54,559 nt of DNA from Rhodocyclales bacterium RIFCSPLOWO2_02_FULL_63_24 (GCA_001828935.1 MHZX01000104.1:33206-87764), one strand, 5' to 3'. Shown: positions 1 through 8,402, counted from the first letter of the stretch. The notes: generated by a model from the letters alone, not told the origin. A program made the numbers and translations.

Positions 1-371
1 ATGCTGGCGGCAAAAACGCCGCCGTTGAACACGGCGCTGGTGGTGACCACCAGCCAGCTACCTATGATCAACACCAGCAGCGCGGCCCGCATCTGGCGCC
101 GCCGCGCCAGCCAGAGTGAGAGGCCGGCGGTCGGCAGGATCATGAATGCGGCGAAAACGCGCCGCACTTGTCCTGCGCCGATAAAGGGATAGAGCAGGCT
201 GATCGCCAGCGCCATGGTCAGCAGCAGCCACAGGCCGAACTGAAAGAACTTGCGATTCCGCTCGTCCAGCAGCGAAAGAATCAGTGGTTCTTGATCGGGC
301 GTGGGGTCAGGCAATGCCGTGTGCTCCGGCGGGAACGAAGCCGGCAATTCTAGCCGAGTACGGGGCGCCAT
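1..371 (-). CDS. N-terminal part of an integral membrane (sensor-like) protein, cut by window edge
   Basis: Reading the minus strand from an ATG at 371-369 gives an uninterrupted frame to the window edge, about 123 residues. The first 45 or so residues are hydrophilic and proline-rich. They are followed by a helix (FGLWLLLTMALAISLLYPFI), a short basic loop, and two more hydrophobic stretches separated by an Arg-rich turn (WLARRRQMR), then NGGVF near the edge. Betaproteobacterial membrane sensor kinases and PAS/GGDEF proteins often begin this way, but no signalling domain is inside the window, so the function is not established. The gene diverges from uvrD with only 43 bases between start codons, so the promoters must overlap. 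Confidence 0.6.
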   Translation of the reverse strand, partial: MAPRTRLELPASFPPEHTALPDPTPDQEPLILSLLDERNRKFFQFGLWLLLTMALAISLLYPFIGAGQVRRVFAAFMILPTAGLSLWLARRRQMRAALLVLIIGSWLVVTTSAVFNGGVFAAS

Positions 372-383
372 CGGACGGCTCGA

Positions 384-389
384 TATAAT
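384..389 (+). promoter_or_regulatory. Candidate -10 box (TATAAT) for uvrD
   Basis: A perfect TATAAT lies 25 bases before the uvrD ATG in the short divergent gap. No convincing -35 hexamer is present at 17 bases, and there is no clear Shine-Dalgarno, so the transcript leader would be about 20 bases. Confidence 0.5.
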
Positions 390-414
390 CCCGAATCGAC
401 CGCACCCTCTCGCC

Positions 415-2631
415 ATGAATCCCCTGCTCAACAACCTCAACGCGCCGCAACTGGCGGCCGTCACGCTGCCGCCGGCGCATGCCCTGATCCTCGCCGGCGC
501 CGGCTCGGGCAAGACGCGGGTGCTGACCACGCGCATCGCCTGGCTGATCTCCACTGGCCAGGTGTCGCCGCCCGGCGTGCTGGCCGTGACCTTCACCAAC
601 AAGGCGGCCAAGGAGATGCAGACGCGCCTGGCCGGCATGCTGCCGATCAATGTCAGGGGCATGTTGATCGGCACCTTCCACGGCCTCTGCAACCGCCTGT
701 TGCGTGCCCACCACCGCGATGCCGGACTGCCCGCTTTGTTCCAGATTCTCGACTCGGCCGACCAGCAGGCCGCGGTCAAGCGTCTGCTCAAGTCGCTCAA
801 CGTCGATGACGAGAAGTTTCCGCCGCGCGAGCTGTGCCACTTCATCAATGCGCAGAAGGAGCAGGGCTTGCGCGCCGCCGCCGTCGAGGCCTGGGACGAC
901 TGGGCGAAGAAGCGGGCCGGGCTCTACGAAGCCTACGAGGCGCAGTGCCAGCGCGAAGGCGTGGTGGATTTCGCCGAGCTGCTGCTGCGCTCCTACGAAC
1001 TGCTGGAACGCAACGAGCCGCTGCGCCGGCATTACCAGGAGCGCTTCAGGCATGTTCTGGTGGACGAATTCCAGGATACGAACAAGCTGCAATATCGTTG
1101 GCTGAAGCTGCTGGCCGGCGGCGGTGCCCATCTGTTCTGCGTCGGCGATGATGATCAAAGCATCTACGCGTTCCGCGGCGCCGACGTCGGCAACATGGCC
1201 GACTTCGAGCGCGAGTTCAAGGTGACGAACCTGATTCGGCTGGAGCAGAACTACCGTTCCCACGGCAACATTCTCGACGCGGCCAATGCGATCATCAAGA
1301 ACAACCCTTCGCGGCTGGGCAAGAATCTGTGGACCGAGGCCGGCAGCGGCGAGCCGGTGCGCATCTACGAATCCTATTCCGACGGCGACGAGGCGCGCTG
1401 GATCGTCGAAGAGGTCAAGGCCCTGTCGCGCGACGGCCATGCGCGCGCCGAGATCGCGCTGCTCTACCGCAGCAACGCCCAGTCGCGCGCGCTGGAACAT
1501 GCGCTGTTCAATGCCGGCCTGCCCTACCGCGTGTATGGCGGCCTGCGCTTCTTCGAGCGCAAAGAGATCAAGGACGCACTGGCCTACCTGCGCCTGATCG
1601 CCAACACCGATGACGACACGGCCTTCGCCCGCGTGGTGAATTTCCCGGCGCGCGGCATCGGTGCGCGCAGCCTGGAAAACCTGCAGGATGCGGCCAGGGC
1701 GGCCAGCAGCAGCCTGCATGCGGCGATCCCGCAAGTCGGCGGCGCCGGCGGCGCCAAGCTGGCTGGCTTCGCGCAACTGATCGTCAAGCTGCGCGAGGCC
1801 GCGCAGCTGCCGCTGCCGGAGCTGGTCGACCACGTCATCGAACTCTCCGGGCTGCGCGCCCACTACCAGAACGAGAAGGAAGGCCAGGAACGCCTGGCCA
1901 ACCTCGACGAACTGATCAACGCCGCGGCGAGCTTCGTCGCCGAGGAAGGCACGCCCAACCAGGATGGCGAAATAACGGGTGGCACAAGCGGCGAATTCGG
2001 CAACGACCTGTCATCGTTTCTGGCCCATGCCTCGCTCGAAGCCGGCGAGCACCAGGCGGGCGAAGGCGACGATGCGCTGCAGCTGATGACCGTCCATTCG
2101 GCCAAGGGGCTGGAATTCAATGTCGTCTTCATCAGCGGCCTGGAAGACGGGCTGTTTCCGCACGAGAACTCGATGAACGAAACACGGGACGGAAAGTCGG
2201 GCCTGGAAGAAGAGCGGCGCCTGATGTATGTCGCCGTCACCCGCGCGCGGCAGCGGCTCTACCTGAGCTTCGCCCAGACCCGCATGCTGCACGGCCAGAC
2301 CCGCTACAACCTGCCCTCGCGCTTCCTCGACGAGGTGCCCGAGGAGCTGGTCAAATGGCTGACGCCGCGCGCCGGCAGGGGTGGCTTTGCCGCTCCGTCG
2401 GCGCCAGCGCGGGGCGTGACTTCGGGAACTTACTCGGCCACTCCGCGCCGCAGCGAATCTTCGTCCGGCAGCGGCTTCCGCATCGGCCAGAGCGTGATGC
2501 ATGCCAAGTTTGGCCTTGGCGTCATCGTCAATGCCGAAGGCAGCGGAACGGATGCGCGGGTGCAGGTAAACTTTGGCGCTGCCGGTATGAAGTGGTTGGC
2601 GCTTTCCGTCGCCAAACTGGAGGCAGCATGA
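415..2631 (+). CDS. uvrD: UvrD/Rep-family 3'-5' DNA helicase (helicase II)
   Basis: A superfamily 1A helicase of 738 residues that unwinds DNA during excision and mismatch repair and clears stalled complexes. Visible motifs are the Q-motif glutamine near residue 12, Walker A AGAGSGKT at about 27-34, Walker B VDEFQDT, GDDDQSIYAFRGA, the QNYRS motif and VAVTRARQRLY near the C-terminal core. The last 50 residues (GFRIGQSVMHAKFGLGVIV onward) form the Tudor-like tail typical of UvrD and PcrA. The ATG at 415 is chosen because MNPLLNNLNAPQLAAV is the family N-terminus; the frame is open further upstream but that would run through the promoter. Its TGA overlaps the ATG of the next gene (ATGA). Confidence 0.95.
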   Translation: MNPLLNNLNAPQLAAVTLPPAHALILAGAGSGKTRVLTTRIAWLISTGQVSPPGVLAVTFTNKAAKEMQTRLAGMLPINVRGMLIGTFHGLCNRLLRAHHRDAGLPALFQILDSADQQAAVKRLLKSLNVDDEKFPPRELCHFINAQKEQGLRAAAVEAWDDWAKKRAGLYEAYEAQCQREGVVDFAELLLRSYELLERNEPLRRHYQERFRHVLVDEFQDTNKLQYRWLKLLAGGGAHLFCVGDDDQSIYAFRGADVGNMADFEREFKVTNLIRLEQNYRSHGNILDAANAIIKNNPSRLGKNLWTEAGSGEPVRIYESYSDGDEARWIVEEVKALSRDGHARAEIALLYRSNAQSRALEHALFNAGLPYRVYGGLRFFERKEIKDALAYLRLIANTDDDTAFARVVNFPARGIGARSLENLQDAARAASSSLHAAIPQVGGAGGAKLAGFAQLIVKLREAAQLPLPELVDHVIELSGLRAHYQNEKEGQERLANLDELINAAASFVAEEGTPNQDGEITGGTSGEFGNDLSSFLAHASLEAGEHQAGEGDDALQLMTVHSAKGLEFNVVFISGLEDGLFPHENSMNETRDGKSGLEEERRLMYVAVTRARQRLYLSFAQTRMLHGQTRYNLPSRFLDEVPEELVKWLTPRAGRGGFAAPSAPARGVTSGTYSATPRRSESSSGSGFRIGQSVMHAKFGLGVIVNAEGSGTDARVQVNFGAAGMKWLALSVAKLEAA

Positions 2632-3428
2632 ACAAGGTCGACATCAACGGCATAACGGTTCGCTATGAGATCGAGGGCGAAGGTCCATGGGTGATGCTTT
2701 CCCATTCGCTGACCTGCGACCTGACGATGTGGGACGAACTCGCCGCGGTGCTGGCGCCGACTTTCACGGTGCTGCGCTACGACACCCGCGGTCATGGCGG
2801 CACGAGTTTGCCAAATTCGGCGCCGCAGGGCGCCTACAGTTTCGCCGATCTGACCGCCGACGTGATCGGCCTGCTCGATGCGCTGGATATCGAGAGCACG
2901 CACTTCGTCGGTCTTTCGATGGGCGGCATGATCGGGCAGCACCTGGCGCTCGCCGCGCCGCAGCGGGTGGACAAGTTGGTGATCGCCAGTTCCACCAGTC
3001 GCATCCCGGCCGCGGCCGGTCCGCTGTGGGACGAACGCATCGCCACGGTCCGCGCCGAGGGCTGCGCCGCGCTGGTCGACAGCACCCTGGGGCGCTGGTT
3101 CACGCCCGGATTTCGTGCCGCGCAGCCGGAAGCCATGCAGCGCATCGGCGGGCTGATCCGCAACACGCCGGCTGCGGGCTACATCGGCTGCGCCGGAGCG
3201 ATCCGGACACTCGACATCACGGCGCAAATCGGCGCCATCAGCGCGCCGACCCTGGTCATCGCCGGTGCCGAGGATCCCGGTACGCCACCGGCGATGAGCG
3301 AAGTCATCGCAGCGACGATCCCCGCGGCGCAGCTGGAAATCATTCCATCCGCATCGCATCTTTCCTGCATCGAGCAGCCGGAGACCTTCCACCGCCTGGT
3401 CGCCGGTTTTCTGAACACCGATTTCTGA
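2628..3428 (+). CDS. Alpha/beta hydrolase, 3-oxoadipate enol-lactonase-like
   Basis: An alpha/beta hydrolase of 266 residues resembling PcaD, which opens 3-oxoadipate enol-lactone in the beta-ketoadipate pathway. The nucleophile elbow is GLSMGG with Ser97. The acid is probably Asp216 in GAEDPGTP and the base His244 in SASHLSCIEQP, giving a complete triad; DTRGHGGT is the family oxyanion-side motif. The ATG overlaps the uvrD stop and GGAGG sits 5-9 bases upstream, so it is translationally coupled to uvrD. No other pca gene is nearby, so the enol-lactonase role is a family-based guess and another ester or lactone may be the substrate. Confidence 0.8.
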   Translation: MNKVDINGITVRYEIEGEGPWVMLSHSLTCDLTMWDELAAVLAPTFTVLRYDTRGHGGTSLPNSAPQGAYSFADLTADVIGLLDALDIESTHFVGLSMGGMIGQHLALAAPQRVDKLVIASSTSRIPAAAGPLWDERIATVRAEGCAALVDSTLGRWFTPGFRAAQPEAMQRIGGLIRNTPAAGYIGCAGAIRTLDITAQIGAISAPTLVIAGAEDPGTPPAMSEVIAATIPAAQLEIIPSASHLSCIEQPETFHRLVAGFLNTDF

Positions 3429-3438
3429 AAGGCTGGAC

Positions 3439-4218
3439 ATGGATCTGGGCATACGCGGACGCAGCGCGCTGGTTTGCGCATCGAGCAAGGGACTGGGCCG
3501 CGGCTGCGCCTTTGCGCTGGCACGCGAGGGCGTGAACGTGACGCTGGTGGCACGCGGCGCCGAAGCATTGGACAAAGCCGCTGCGGAAATTCGTGCCGCG
3601 ACCGGCGTGATCGTGACCACCGTGGCCGCCGACATCGTCACTGTGGCGGGCCGCGCCGCGGCGCTGGCGGCTTGCCCGCAGCCGGACATCCTGGTCAATA
3701 ACGCCGGCGGTCCGCCGCCCGGCGACTTCCGCAACTGGTCGCGCGAAGACTGGCTGGCGGCGCTCGACGCCAACATGCTGACGCCGATCGAACTGATCAA
3801 GGCCACGGTGGACGGCATGATCGCGCGCAAATTCGGCCGTATCCTCAATATCACATCGGGTGCGGTAAAGGCGCCGATCGACGTGCTGGGCCTGTCCAAC
3901 GGCGCGCGCTCCGGCCTCACCGGCTTCGTCGCCGGCCTGGCGCGCAAGACCGTGGCGCATAACGTCACCATCAACAATCTGTTGCCCGGATTTTTCGACA
4001 CCGACCGCATCGCCACGGTGATCGGCGGCCAAGCCAAGGCGCGCGGCGTGCCTTATGAACAGGTCTTGGCCGAGCGCGTGGCGACCATTCCGGCGGGACG
4101 TATCGGCGACCCGGAAGAATTCGGCGCCGCCTGCGCCTGGCTGTGTTCGGCGCAGGCAGGGTTCATCACCGGACAGAACTGGCTGCTCGACGGCGGGGCA
4201 TATCCGGGGACTTTCTGA
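3439..4218 (+). CDS. Atypical short-chain dehydrogenase/reductase (SDR) family protein
   Basis: A Rossmann-fold SDR-type protein of 259 residues. VNNAGG, the NITSG strand and the C-terminal GQNWLLDGG are classical. The cofactor loop reads CASSKGLG (residues 13-20) instead of TGxxxGxG. The catalytic YxxxK position reads SNGAR (Ser153, Arg157), so both Tyr and Lys are replaced. A known divergent SDR subgroup related to 3-oxoacyl-ACP reductases has these changes, so this is probably inherited rather than damage. The reaction is unknown. It lies 10 bases after the hydrolase gene and probably shares its transcript. Confidence 0.85.
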   Translation: MDLGIRGRSALVCASSKGLGRGCAFALAREGVNVTLVARGAEALDKAAAEIRAATGVIVTTVAADIVTVAGRAAALAACPQPDILVNNAGGPPPGDFRNWSREDWLAALDANMLTPIELIKATVDGMIARKFGRILNITSGAVKAPIDVLGLSNGARSGLTGFVAGLARKTVAHNVTINNLLPGFFDTDRIATVIGGQAKARGVPYEQVLAERVATIPAGRIGDPEEFGAACAWLCSAQAGFITGQNWLLDGGAYPGTF

Positions 4219-4254
4219 TTTTCCCGCCCGCCGGAAGTGCGTTGCGCGGTGTGC

Positions 4255-4276
4255 CGGGGGCTGTGTCCGGCCCCCG
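4255..4276. terminator. Possible bidirectional terminator hairpin
   Basis: CGGGGGC (4255-4261) can pair with GCCCCCG (4270-4276) around an 8-base loop, in the 63-base gap between convergent genes. The T-tract is poor on both sides, so this is a weak call. Confidence 0.4.
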
Positions 4277-4281
4277 CCCGC

Positions 4282-4719
4282 TTATTTCACTTGCAGTCGA
4301 TTGATGTAGTCGATCAGTGCCAGGATGCGGCTGCGTACATACATCTCGGCGTCGTAGGGCACGTCGATATAGTATTCGCCGGCCTTCGCGGTTTGCGCGC
4401 TGTAGTCGCGCCCCCACACCGGCATGTCCCGATCGCCATGCGACTTGACCATTTCGCGGCCGTCGATCGCGGCGTACACCCGCAGATAGGGAAACACCCC
4501 GTTATTGCTTACCCTGAGTGTGGTCAGGTTCGTCGCCGGCTTTTTCAATAGTTCGGCGTAGGAGCCGTCACCCTTGCCCGAGGTGCCGTGGCACACCGCA
4601 CAATTGGCATCGAATTCGCGCTTGCCGAGGTCGTGCTTCCCTTGCGCCTGAGCCCAGGCGGTACTGGCCAGTCCCACCGCCAGCAAGGCAGCGAGGCATG
4701 CATTCACAATCGCTTTCAT
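4282..4719 (-). CDS. Periplasmic monohaem cytochrome c
   Basis: A small class I cytochrome c of 145 residues. A signal peptide runs to about residue 23 (cleavage AWA/QAQ). The haem motif is CAVCH at 40-44, and the probable axial methionine is Met99 in GDRDMPVWG. This gives a mature haem protein of about 120 residues in the periplasm, able to carry electrons; its partner oxidoreductase is not in the window. A GAAGGGGGA-like ribosome site precedes the ATG. It stands alone, divergent from rapZ, with about 157 bases between them that hold the two promoters but no obvious boxes. Confidence 0.9.
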   Translation of the reverse strand: MKAIVNACLAALLAVGLASTAWAQAQGKHDLGKREFDANCAVCHGTSGKGDGSYAELLKKPATNLTTLRVSNNGVFPYLRVYAAIDGREMVKSHGDRDMPVWGRDYSAQTAKAGEYYIDVPYDAEMYVRSRILALIDYINRLQVK

Positions 4720-4876
4720 GGCAATCCCCCTTCAGAAAAAACATCTATTCACATTTCATGAGCAAAATCTAGTCGCCATTGCGCCGGAAGGGAATACAGG
4801 GATTGCCTTAGGGCCGCTACCGGGACTCCGGTATTCGTCACGCACCGGCCTGCCGTAATCCGCTATCCTTTCATCC

Positions 4877-5719
4877 ATGCAAGTCGTTCTCATCAGCGGT
4901 CTTTCCGGGTCCGGCAAATCCATCGCGCTCAATGTGCTGGAGGACGCCGGCTATTACTGCGTCGACAACCTGCCGGCGCCGCTGCTGTCCGACCTGATCG
5001 GCCATCTGCGGCTGGAGGGGCACCCGCTGGCGGCGGTGGCGGTGGATATGCGCGGCGGGTCGAGCATTGCGGCCTTGCCGCCGCAGTTGCGCAATCTCGA
5101 AGCCCAAGGCGTCAACTTGCGCTTCGTGTTTCTCGACGCGCGCGACGACGTGCTGATCCAGCGCTTTTCCGAAACCCGTCGTCGCCACCCGCTGGCCGGC
5201 GACGACGTGACGCTGGAAGAGGCTATCGCCCGCGAGCGCGAGGCGCTGGAAATGCTGGCCTCGCTCGGCCACCACATCGACACCAGCAACCTGCGGCCGA
5301 ACGCGCTGCGCGCATGCGTCAAGGAGTTCGCCGCGCTCGATGAACGCAGCGGCTTGACGCTGCTGTTCGAATCCTTTGGTTTCAAGCACGGCATACCGCT
5401 CGACGCCGACCTGGTATTCGACGTGCGCTGCCTGCCCAATCCGCACTACGATCCGGTGCTGCGCCCGCTCACCGGACGCGATGCCGCGGTGATCGAGTTT
5501 CTTGCGGCGCAAGCCGAAGTCGTGCGCATGGAGGCCGACCTGCGTCGCTTCATCGGCGACTGGCTGCCGGCCTATATCCGCGACAACCGCTCCTACCTGA
5601 CGGTCGGCATCGGCTGCACCGGCGGCCAGCACCGCTCGGTGTATCTGGCCGAAAAACTCGCCGCGCATTTTCGCGGATCGGCGCGGGTGCTGGTGCGCCA
5701 TCGCAGCCTGATCGAATGA
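4877..5719 (+). CDS. rapZ: RNase adapter protein RapZ
   Basis: A P-loop protein of 280 residues of the RapZ/YvcJ family. In enterobacteria it binds the small RNA GlmZ and directs RNase E to it, controlling glmS; glmU and glmS appear at the far right of this window. Walker A is GLSGSGKS at 8-15. The C-terminal RNA-binding domain carries GCTGGQHRSVYLAEKL. Length and motifs are normal. In many proteobacteria rapZ follows hpr kinase or PTS genes; none are next to it here. Its TGA overlaps the next ATG. Confidence 0.95.
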   Translation: MQVVLISGLSGSGKSIALNVLEDAGYYCVDNLPAPLLSDLIGHLRLEGHPLAAVAVDMRGGSSIAALPPQLRNLEAQGVNLRFVFLDARDDVLIQRFSETRRRHPLAGDDVTLEEAIAREREALEMLASLGHHIDTSNLRPNALRACVKEFAALDERSGLTLLFESFGFKHGIPLDADLVFDVRCLPNPHYDPVLRPLTGRDAAVIEFLAAQAEVVRMEADLRRFIGDWLPAYIRDNRSYLTVGIGCTGGQHRSVYLAEKLAAHFRGSARVLVRHRSLIE

Positions 5720-6162
5720 CCGGCCGGGTTCCCGAAGGGCTTCGCGAGTTGCTGGCGCAGGCCGCGGGCGAAGGTCATGCGCCATGGCGCACGCTGCTCA
5801 AGGCGGGCGACTGGGCCTTGCTGCTGATGGCCGCGCTGCTGGTCGCGGCGTCCTACCCGCTGCTGTGGCGCGGCGGGGTGGCGGATCGGGCGATCGTCAA
5901 GCGCGACGGCCAACTGGTCACCGAACTGGCCTTGAATACGCCGCGCAAGTACGAAGTCGTCGGCGCCATCGGCACCACCGTGATCGAGGTCCAGCCCGGT
6001 CGCGCCCGCGTCCTCTCCGACCCCGGGCCGCGCCAGTACTGCGTGCAGCAGGGCTGGCTGACGCGCGCCAATGCGGTGGCGATCTGCGCGCCGAACCACG
6101 TCACACTGCAACTTTCCGGACGCAGCGGCCAGAATGGCGCCTATGACACCCTCAACTATTGA
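5716..6162 (+). CDS. NusG domain II-containing membrane-anchored protein
   Basis: A protein of 148 residues with one membrane helix (about 31-51, GDWALLLMAALLVAASYPLLW) and a C-terminal extracytoplasmic NusG-II-like domain containing the usual Cys pair (QYCVQQGW and AICAPN). Families of this kind are found beside Gx transporter genes, as here, often in flavin- or electron-transfer loci. The exact role is unknown. The ATG overlaps the rapZ stop (ATGA) and its 3' end overlaps the next gene by 20 bases, so rapZ, this gene and the next two form a tight operon. Confidence 0.85.
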   Translation: MTGRVPEGLRELLAQAAGEGHAPWRTLLKAGDWALLLMAALLVAASYPLLWRGGVADRAIVKRDGQLVTELALNTPRKYEVVGAIGTTVIEVQPGRARVLSDPGPRQYCVQQGWLTRANAVAICAPNHVTLQLSGRSGQNGAYDTLNY

Positions 6163-6682
6163 ACTGCCGGTGACGGCGGACGACTACCGCATCGCACGCT
6201 ATGCGGCGGCGGCGATCGCGCTGACCGTCGCCGAGACGGCGCTGCCGAGTCCGCTGCCCGGCATCAAGCCGGGGCTGGCCAACATCATCGTGCTGGTGGT
6301 GCTGGCGCGCTACGGCTGGCGCGATGCGGCCTGGGTCAGCCTGCTGCGCGTGGTAGCGGGCAGCCTGGTGATCGGCCAGTTCCTCGCCCCAGGCTTCTTC
6401 CTGGCGCTGGCCGGCGCGCTGTGCAGCCTGGCCGTGCTGGCGCTGGCGCAGTACCTGCCGCCGCGTTTCTTCGGCCCGGTTTCGGCCAGCGTGCTGGCGG
6501 CGTTCGCCCATATCGGCGGCCAGATCGTGCTGGCGCGCCTGTGGCTGGTGCCGCACGACGGCGTGTTCTACCTGCTGCCGCTGTTCGCCACCGCGGCGCT
6601 GGTGTTCGGCGCCATCAACGGCCTGGTCGCGGCGCGCTTGCTCGACCTGCCGGCGGTCGCCCCGGCGGAGGCCGCTGCGTGA
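6143..6682 (+). CDS. Gx transporter family protein (heptaprenyl diphosphate synthase component I-like)
   Basis: An integral membrane protein of 179 residues with about five helices. GIKPGLANIIVLVVLARYG and the GxxL-type loops match the family annotated as Gx transporter or Hpre_diP_synt_I. The family is thought to transport a small substrate in the membrane; isoprenoid synthesis is a historical label. The ATG at 6143 (MTPSTIEL) is preferred; an ATG at 6134 would add three residues and the more distant 6071 start would add an implausible Arg-rich leader. It overlaps the NusG-II gene and, by GTGA, the following gene. Confidence 0.8.
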   Translation: MTPSTIELPVTADDYRIARYAAAAIALTVAETALPSPLPGIKPGLANIIVLVVLARYGWRDAAWVSLLRVVAGSLVIGQFLAPGFFLALAGALCSLAVLALAQYLPPRFFGPVSASVLAAFAHIGGQIVLARLWLVPHDGVFYLLPLFATAALVFGAINGLVAARLLDLPAVAPAEAAA

Positions 6683-7287
6683 TCATTCCGCTGTTTCCCC
6701 TGCAGTCGGTGCTGTTCCCCGGCGGGCGGTTGCCGCTGCGGATCTTCGAGCAGCGCTACATGGAGATGGCCAAGGTCTGCTTCAAGGAGTCCGGCTCTTT
6801 CGGCGTCTGCCTGATCGCGCGCGGCGAAGAGGTCGCCCGTGCCGGCCACAAGCCGGCCGAGCCGCATGCGGTGGGCACGCTGGCGCATATCGCCGACTGG
6901 GACATGCCGCAACTCGGCGTGCTCAACATCGTCGCCCAGGGCGGCGAGCGTTTTCGCCTGCAGCGTCACTGGGTGGAGGATTCCGGCCTGCTGCGCGGCG
7001 AGATCGAACTGATCGCGACGCCGCCGGTGCTGCCGATTCCCGGTGCCTACGCGCGCTTGGTGCCGCTGCTGCGCGCCATCGTCGGCGAGATGGCAGAAGG
7101 CGCGCCGAATGCGCCGGCGACGCCGCATCGTTTCTTCGACGCCGGCTGGCTCGGCATGCGCTATGCCGAGGTGCTGCCGATTTCCGTGGTCGCCAAGCAG
7201 AAGCTGCTGGAGCTCGAGGACAGCATCGATCGCCTCGAAATCATTTATCGCTTCCTGGAAAGCAAGGGTCTGCTGCCGGACGCCTGA
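6679..7287 (+). CDS. LON peptidase substrate-binding domain protein
   Basis: A stand-alone N-terminal LON domain protein of 202 residues starting IIPLFPLQSVLFPGGRLPLRIFEQRY, with no ATPase or protease domain. Such proteins are widespread; proposed roles are in substrate recruitment but are not settled. The start is GTG at 6679, overlapping the TGA of the previous gene. The last 43 bases overlap the 3' end of mutY on the other strand. Confidence 0.85.
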   Translation: MIIPLFPLQSVLFPGGRLPLRIFEQRYMEMAKVCFKESGSFGVCLIARGEEVARAGHKPAEPHAVGTLAHIADWDMPQLGVLNIVAQGGERFRLQRHWVEDSGLLRGEIELIATPPVLPIPGAYARLVPLLRAIVGEMAEGAPNAPATPHRFFDAGWLGMRYAEVLPISVVAKQKLLELEDSIDRLEIIYRFLESKGLLPDA

Positions 7288-8330
7288 GCGTCCTCCAGGA
7301 TGTGCCGTACCGGCGCCGGCAGCGCGGCTTTTGCCACGGCGTAGAGAGGCAGCCATTGGCGCCCCGGCTCCATGCACGAGGCGGAGGATCGCACCCGGCA
7401 GACGATGGGCGTGATCTCCAGGCGGAAGTGGCTGAAGGCGTGCACAAAAGTCGGCGCTGGCGAGACGGTGAGCACGGCTGCTGCGGCGAAGCGGGCGGCG
7501 ACCGCTCGGGCGTCCTGTCCCGGCGGCAGTTCCGGCAGGGCCAGCAGCCCGCCCCAGATACCCGCGGGCGGCCGGGTTTCCAGCAGCACCCGTTCGCCGT
7601 CGGTGATGACGAGGAAGCACGTCTGCCGCGTCGGCACCACGCGGCGCGCCTTGGGCGTCGGCAGCTCGGCCTGGCGCCCGTCGCGGCGGGCGATGCAGGT
7701 GTCGGCCAGCGGGCAGGCGTTGCAGCGCGGCCTGGCGCGCGCGCAGATGCCGGCGCCGAGATCCATCTGGGCCTGGTTGTAGATGCCGCCGTGGCGCGCC
7801 GGCATGTGCTCCTCCACCAGCGCCCACAGGCGCTTGTCCAGTGCGGCGCCGGGCGCGCCCTCGACGCCGAAGTGGCGGCAGAAGACGCGCTTGACGTTGC
7901 CGTCGAGGATCGGCGCGCGGGCGCCGAAACAGAAGGTGGCGATGGAATTCGCCGTCGAGCGGCCGATGCCCGGCAGGGCGGCGAGCGCTTGCGGCGAGCG
8001 TGGAAAGCCGCCGTCGTGCGCGGCCATGACCACTTGCGCGCAGCGGTGCAGGTTGCGCGCCCGGGCGTAGTAGCCGAGCCCGCTCCACAGCGCCATGACC
8101 TCCTCGACCGGCGCCGCGGCGAGGTCGGCGAGTTGCGGAAAGCGATCGAGAAAGCGCAGGTAGTAGGGGATCACCGTCGCCACCTGGGTCTGCTGCAGCA
8201 TGATCTCCGACAGCCAGACGCGGTAAGGGTCGGCGGTCTGCTGCCAGGGCAGGTCGTGGCGGCCGTGGCGCTGGTGCCAGGCGATCAGGCGCGCGGCGAA
8301 GCCGCGCGCCGCGGGCGACAATTCAGCCAT
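7245..8330 (-). CDS. mutY: Adenine DNA glycosylase MutY
   Basis: A base-excision glycosylase of 361 residues that removes adenine paired with 8-oxoguanine. The catalytic Glu42 (SEIMLQQTQV), helix-hairpin-helix LPGIGRSTANSI and catalytic Asp143 (ILDGNVKR) are present. The [4Fe-4S] ligands are Cys196, 203, 206 and 212 (CX6CX2CX5C). A Nudix-like C-terminal domain follows (PPAGIWGGLLALPE). The ATG at 8330 is chosen because the family starts just before the FAARLIAWHQ helix; the frame stays open upstream but runs into the hairpin repeat. The 3' end overlaps the LON-domain gene by 43 bases, tail to tail. Confidence 0.95.
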   Translation of the reverse strand: MAELSPAARGFAARLIAWHQRHGRHDLPWQQTADPYRVWLSEIMLQQTQVATVIPYYLRFLDRFPQLADLAAAPVEEVMALWSGLGYYARARNLHRCAQVVMAAHDGGFPRSPQALAALPGIGRSTANSIATFCFGARAPILDGNVKRVFCRHFGVEGAPGAALDKRLWALVEEHMPARHGGIYNQAQMDLGAGICARARPRCNACPLADTCIARRDGRQAELPTPKARRVVPTRQTCFLVITDGERVLLETRPPAGIWGGLLALPELPPGQDARAVAARFAAAAVLTVSPAPTFVHAFSHFRLEITPIVCRVRSSASCMEPGRQWLPLYAVAKAALPAPVRHILEDAQASGSRPLLSRKR

Positions 8331-8347
8331 CCCCAGCCCCTGCCCCA

Positions 8348-8398
8348 CGACCGGCTTTGCACAGCCGGTCGGTTTCGGTGGCACGGAGCTTTGCTCCG
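8348..8398. repeat. Two adjacent perfect hairpins between mutY and purT
   Basis: CGACCGGCT (8348-8356) pairs perfectly with AGCCGGTCG (8363-8371) around TTGCAC. CGGAGC (8384-8389) pairs with GCTCCG (8393-8398) around TTT. Both have a similar CTTTGC-type apex. They look like a REP-type palindromic repeat rather than a terminator, since no T-tract follows. Confidence 0.5.
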
Positions 8399-8402
8399 CG
8401 AA

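Noticed and set aside
307..1863. Long minus-strand open frame opposite uvrD
   Set aside because: Shadow of the helicase gene; no recognisable domains and it crosses the divergent promoter.
2430..4037. Minus-strand open frame of 535 codons opposite the hydrolase and SDR genes
   Set aside because: Low-complexity antisense translation; the plus strand encodes two clear families.
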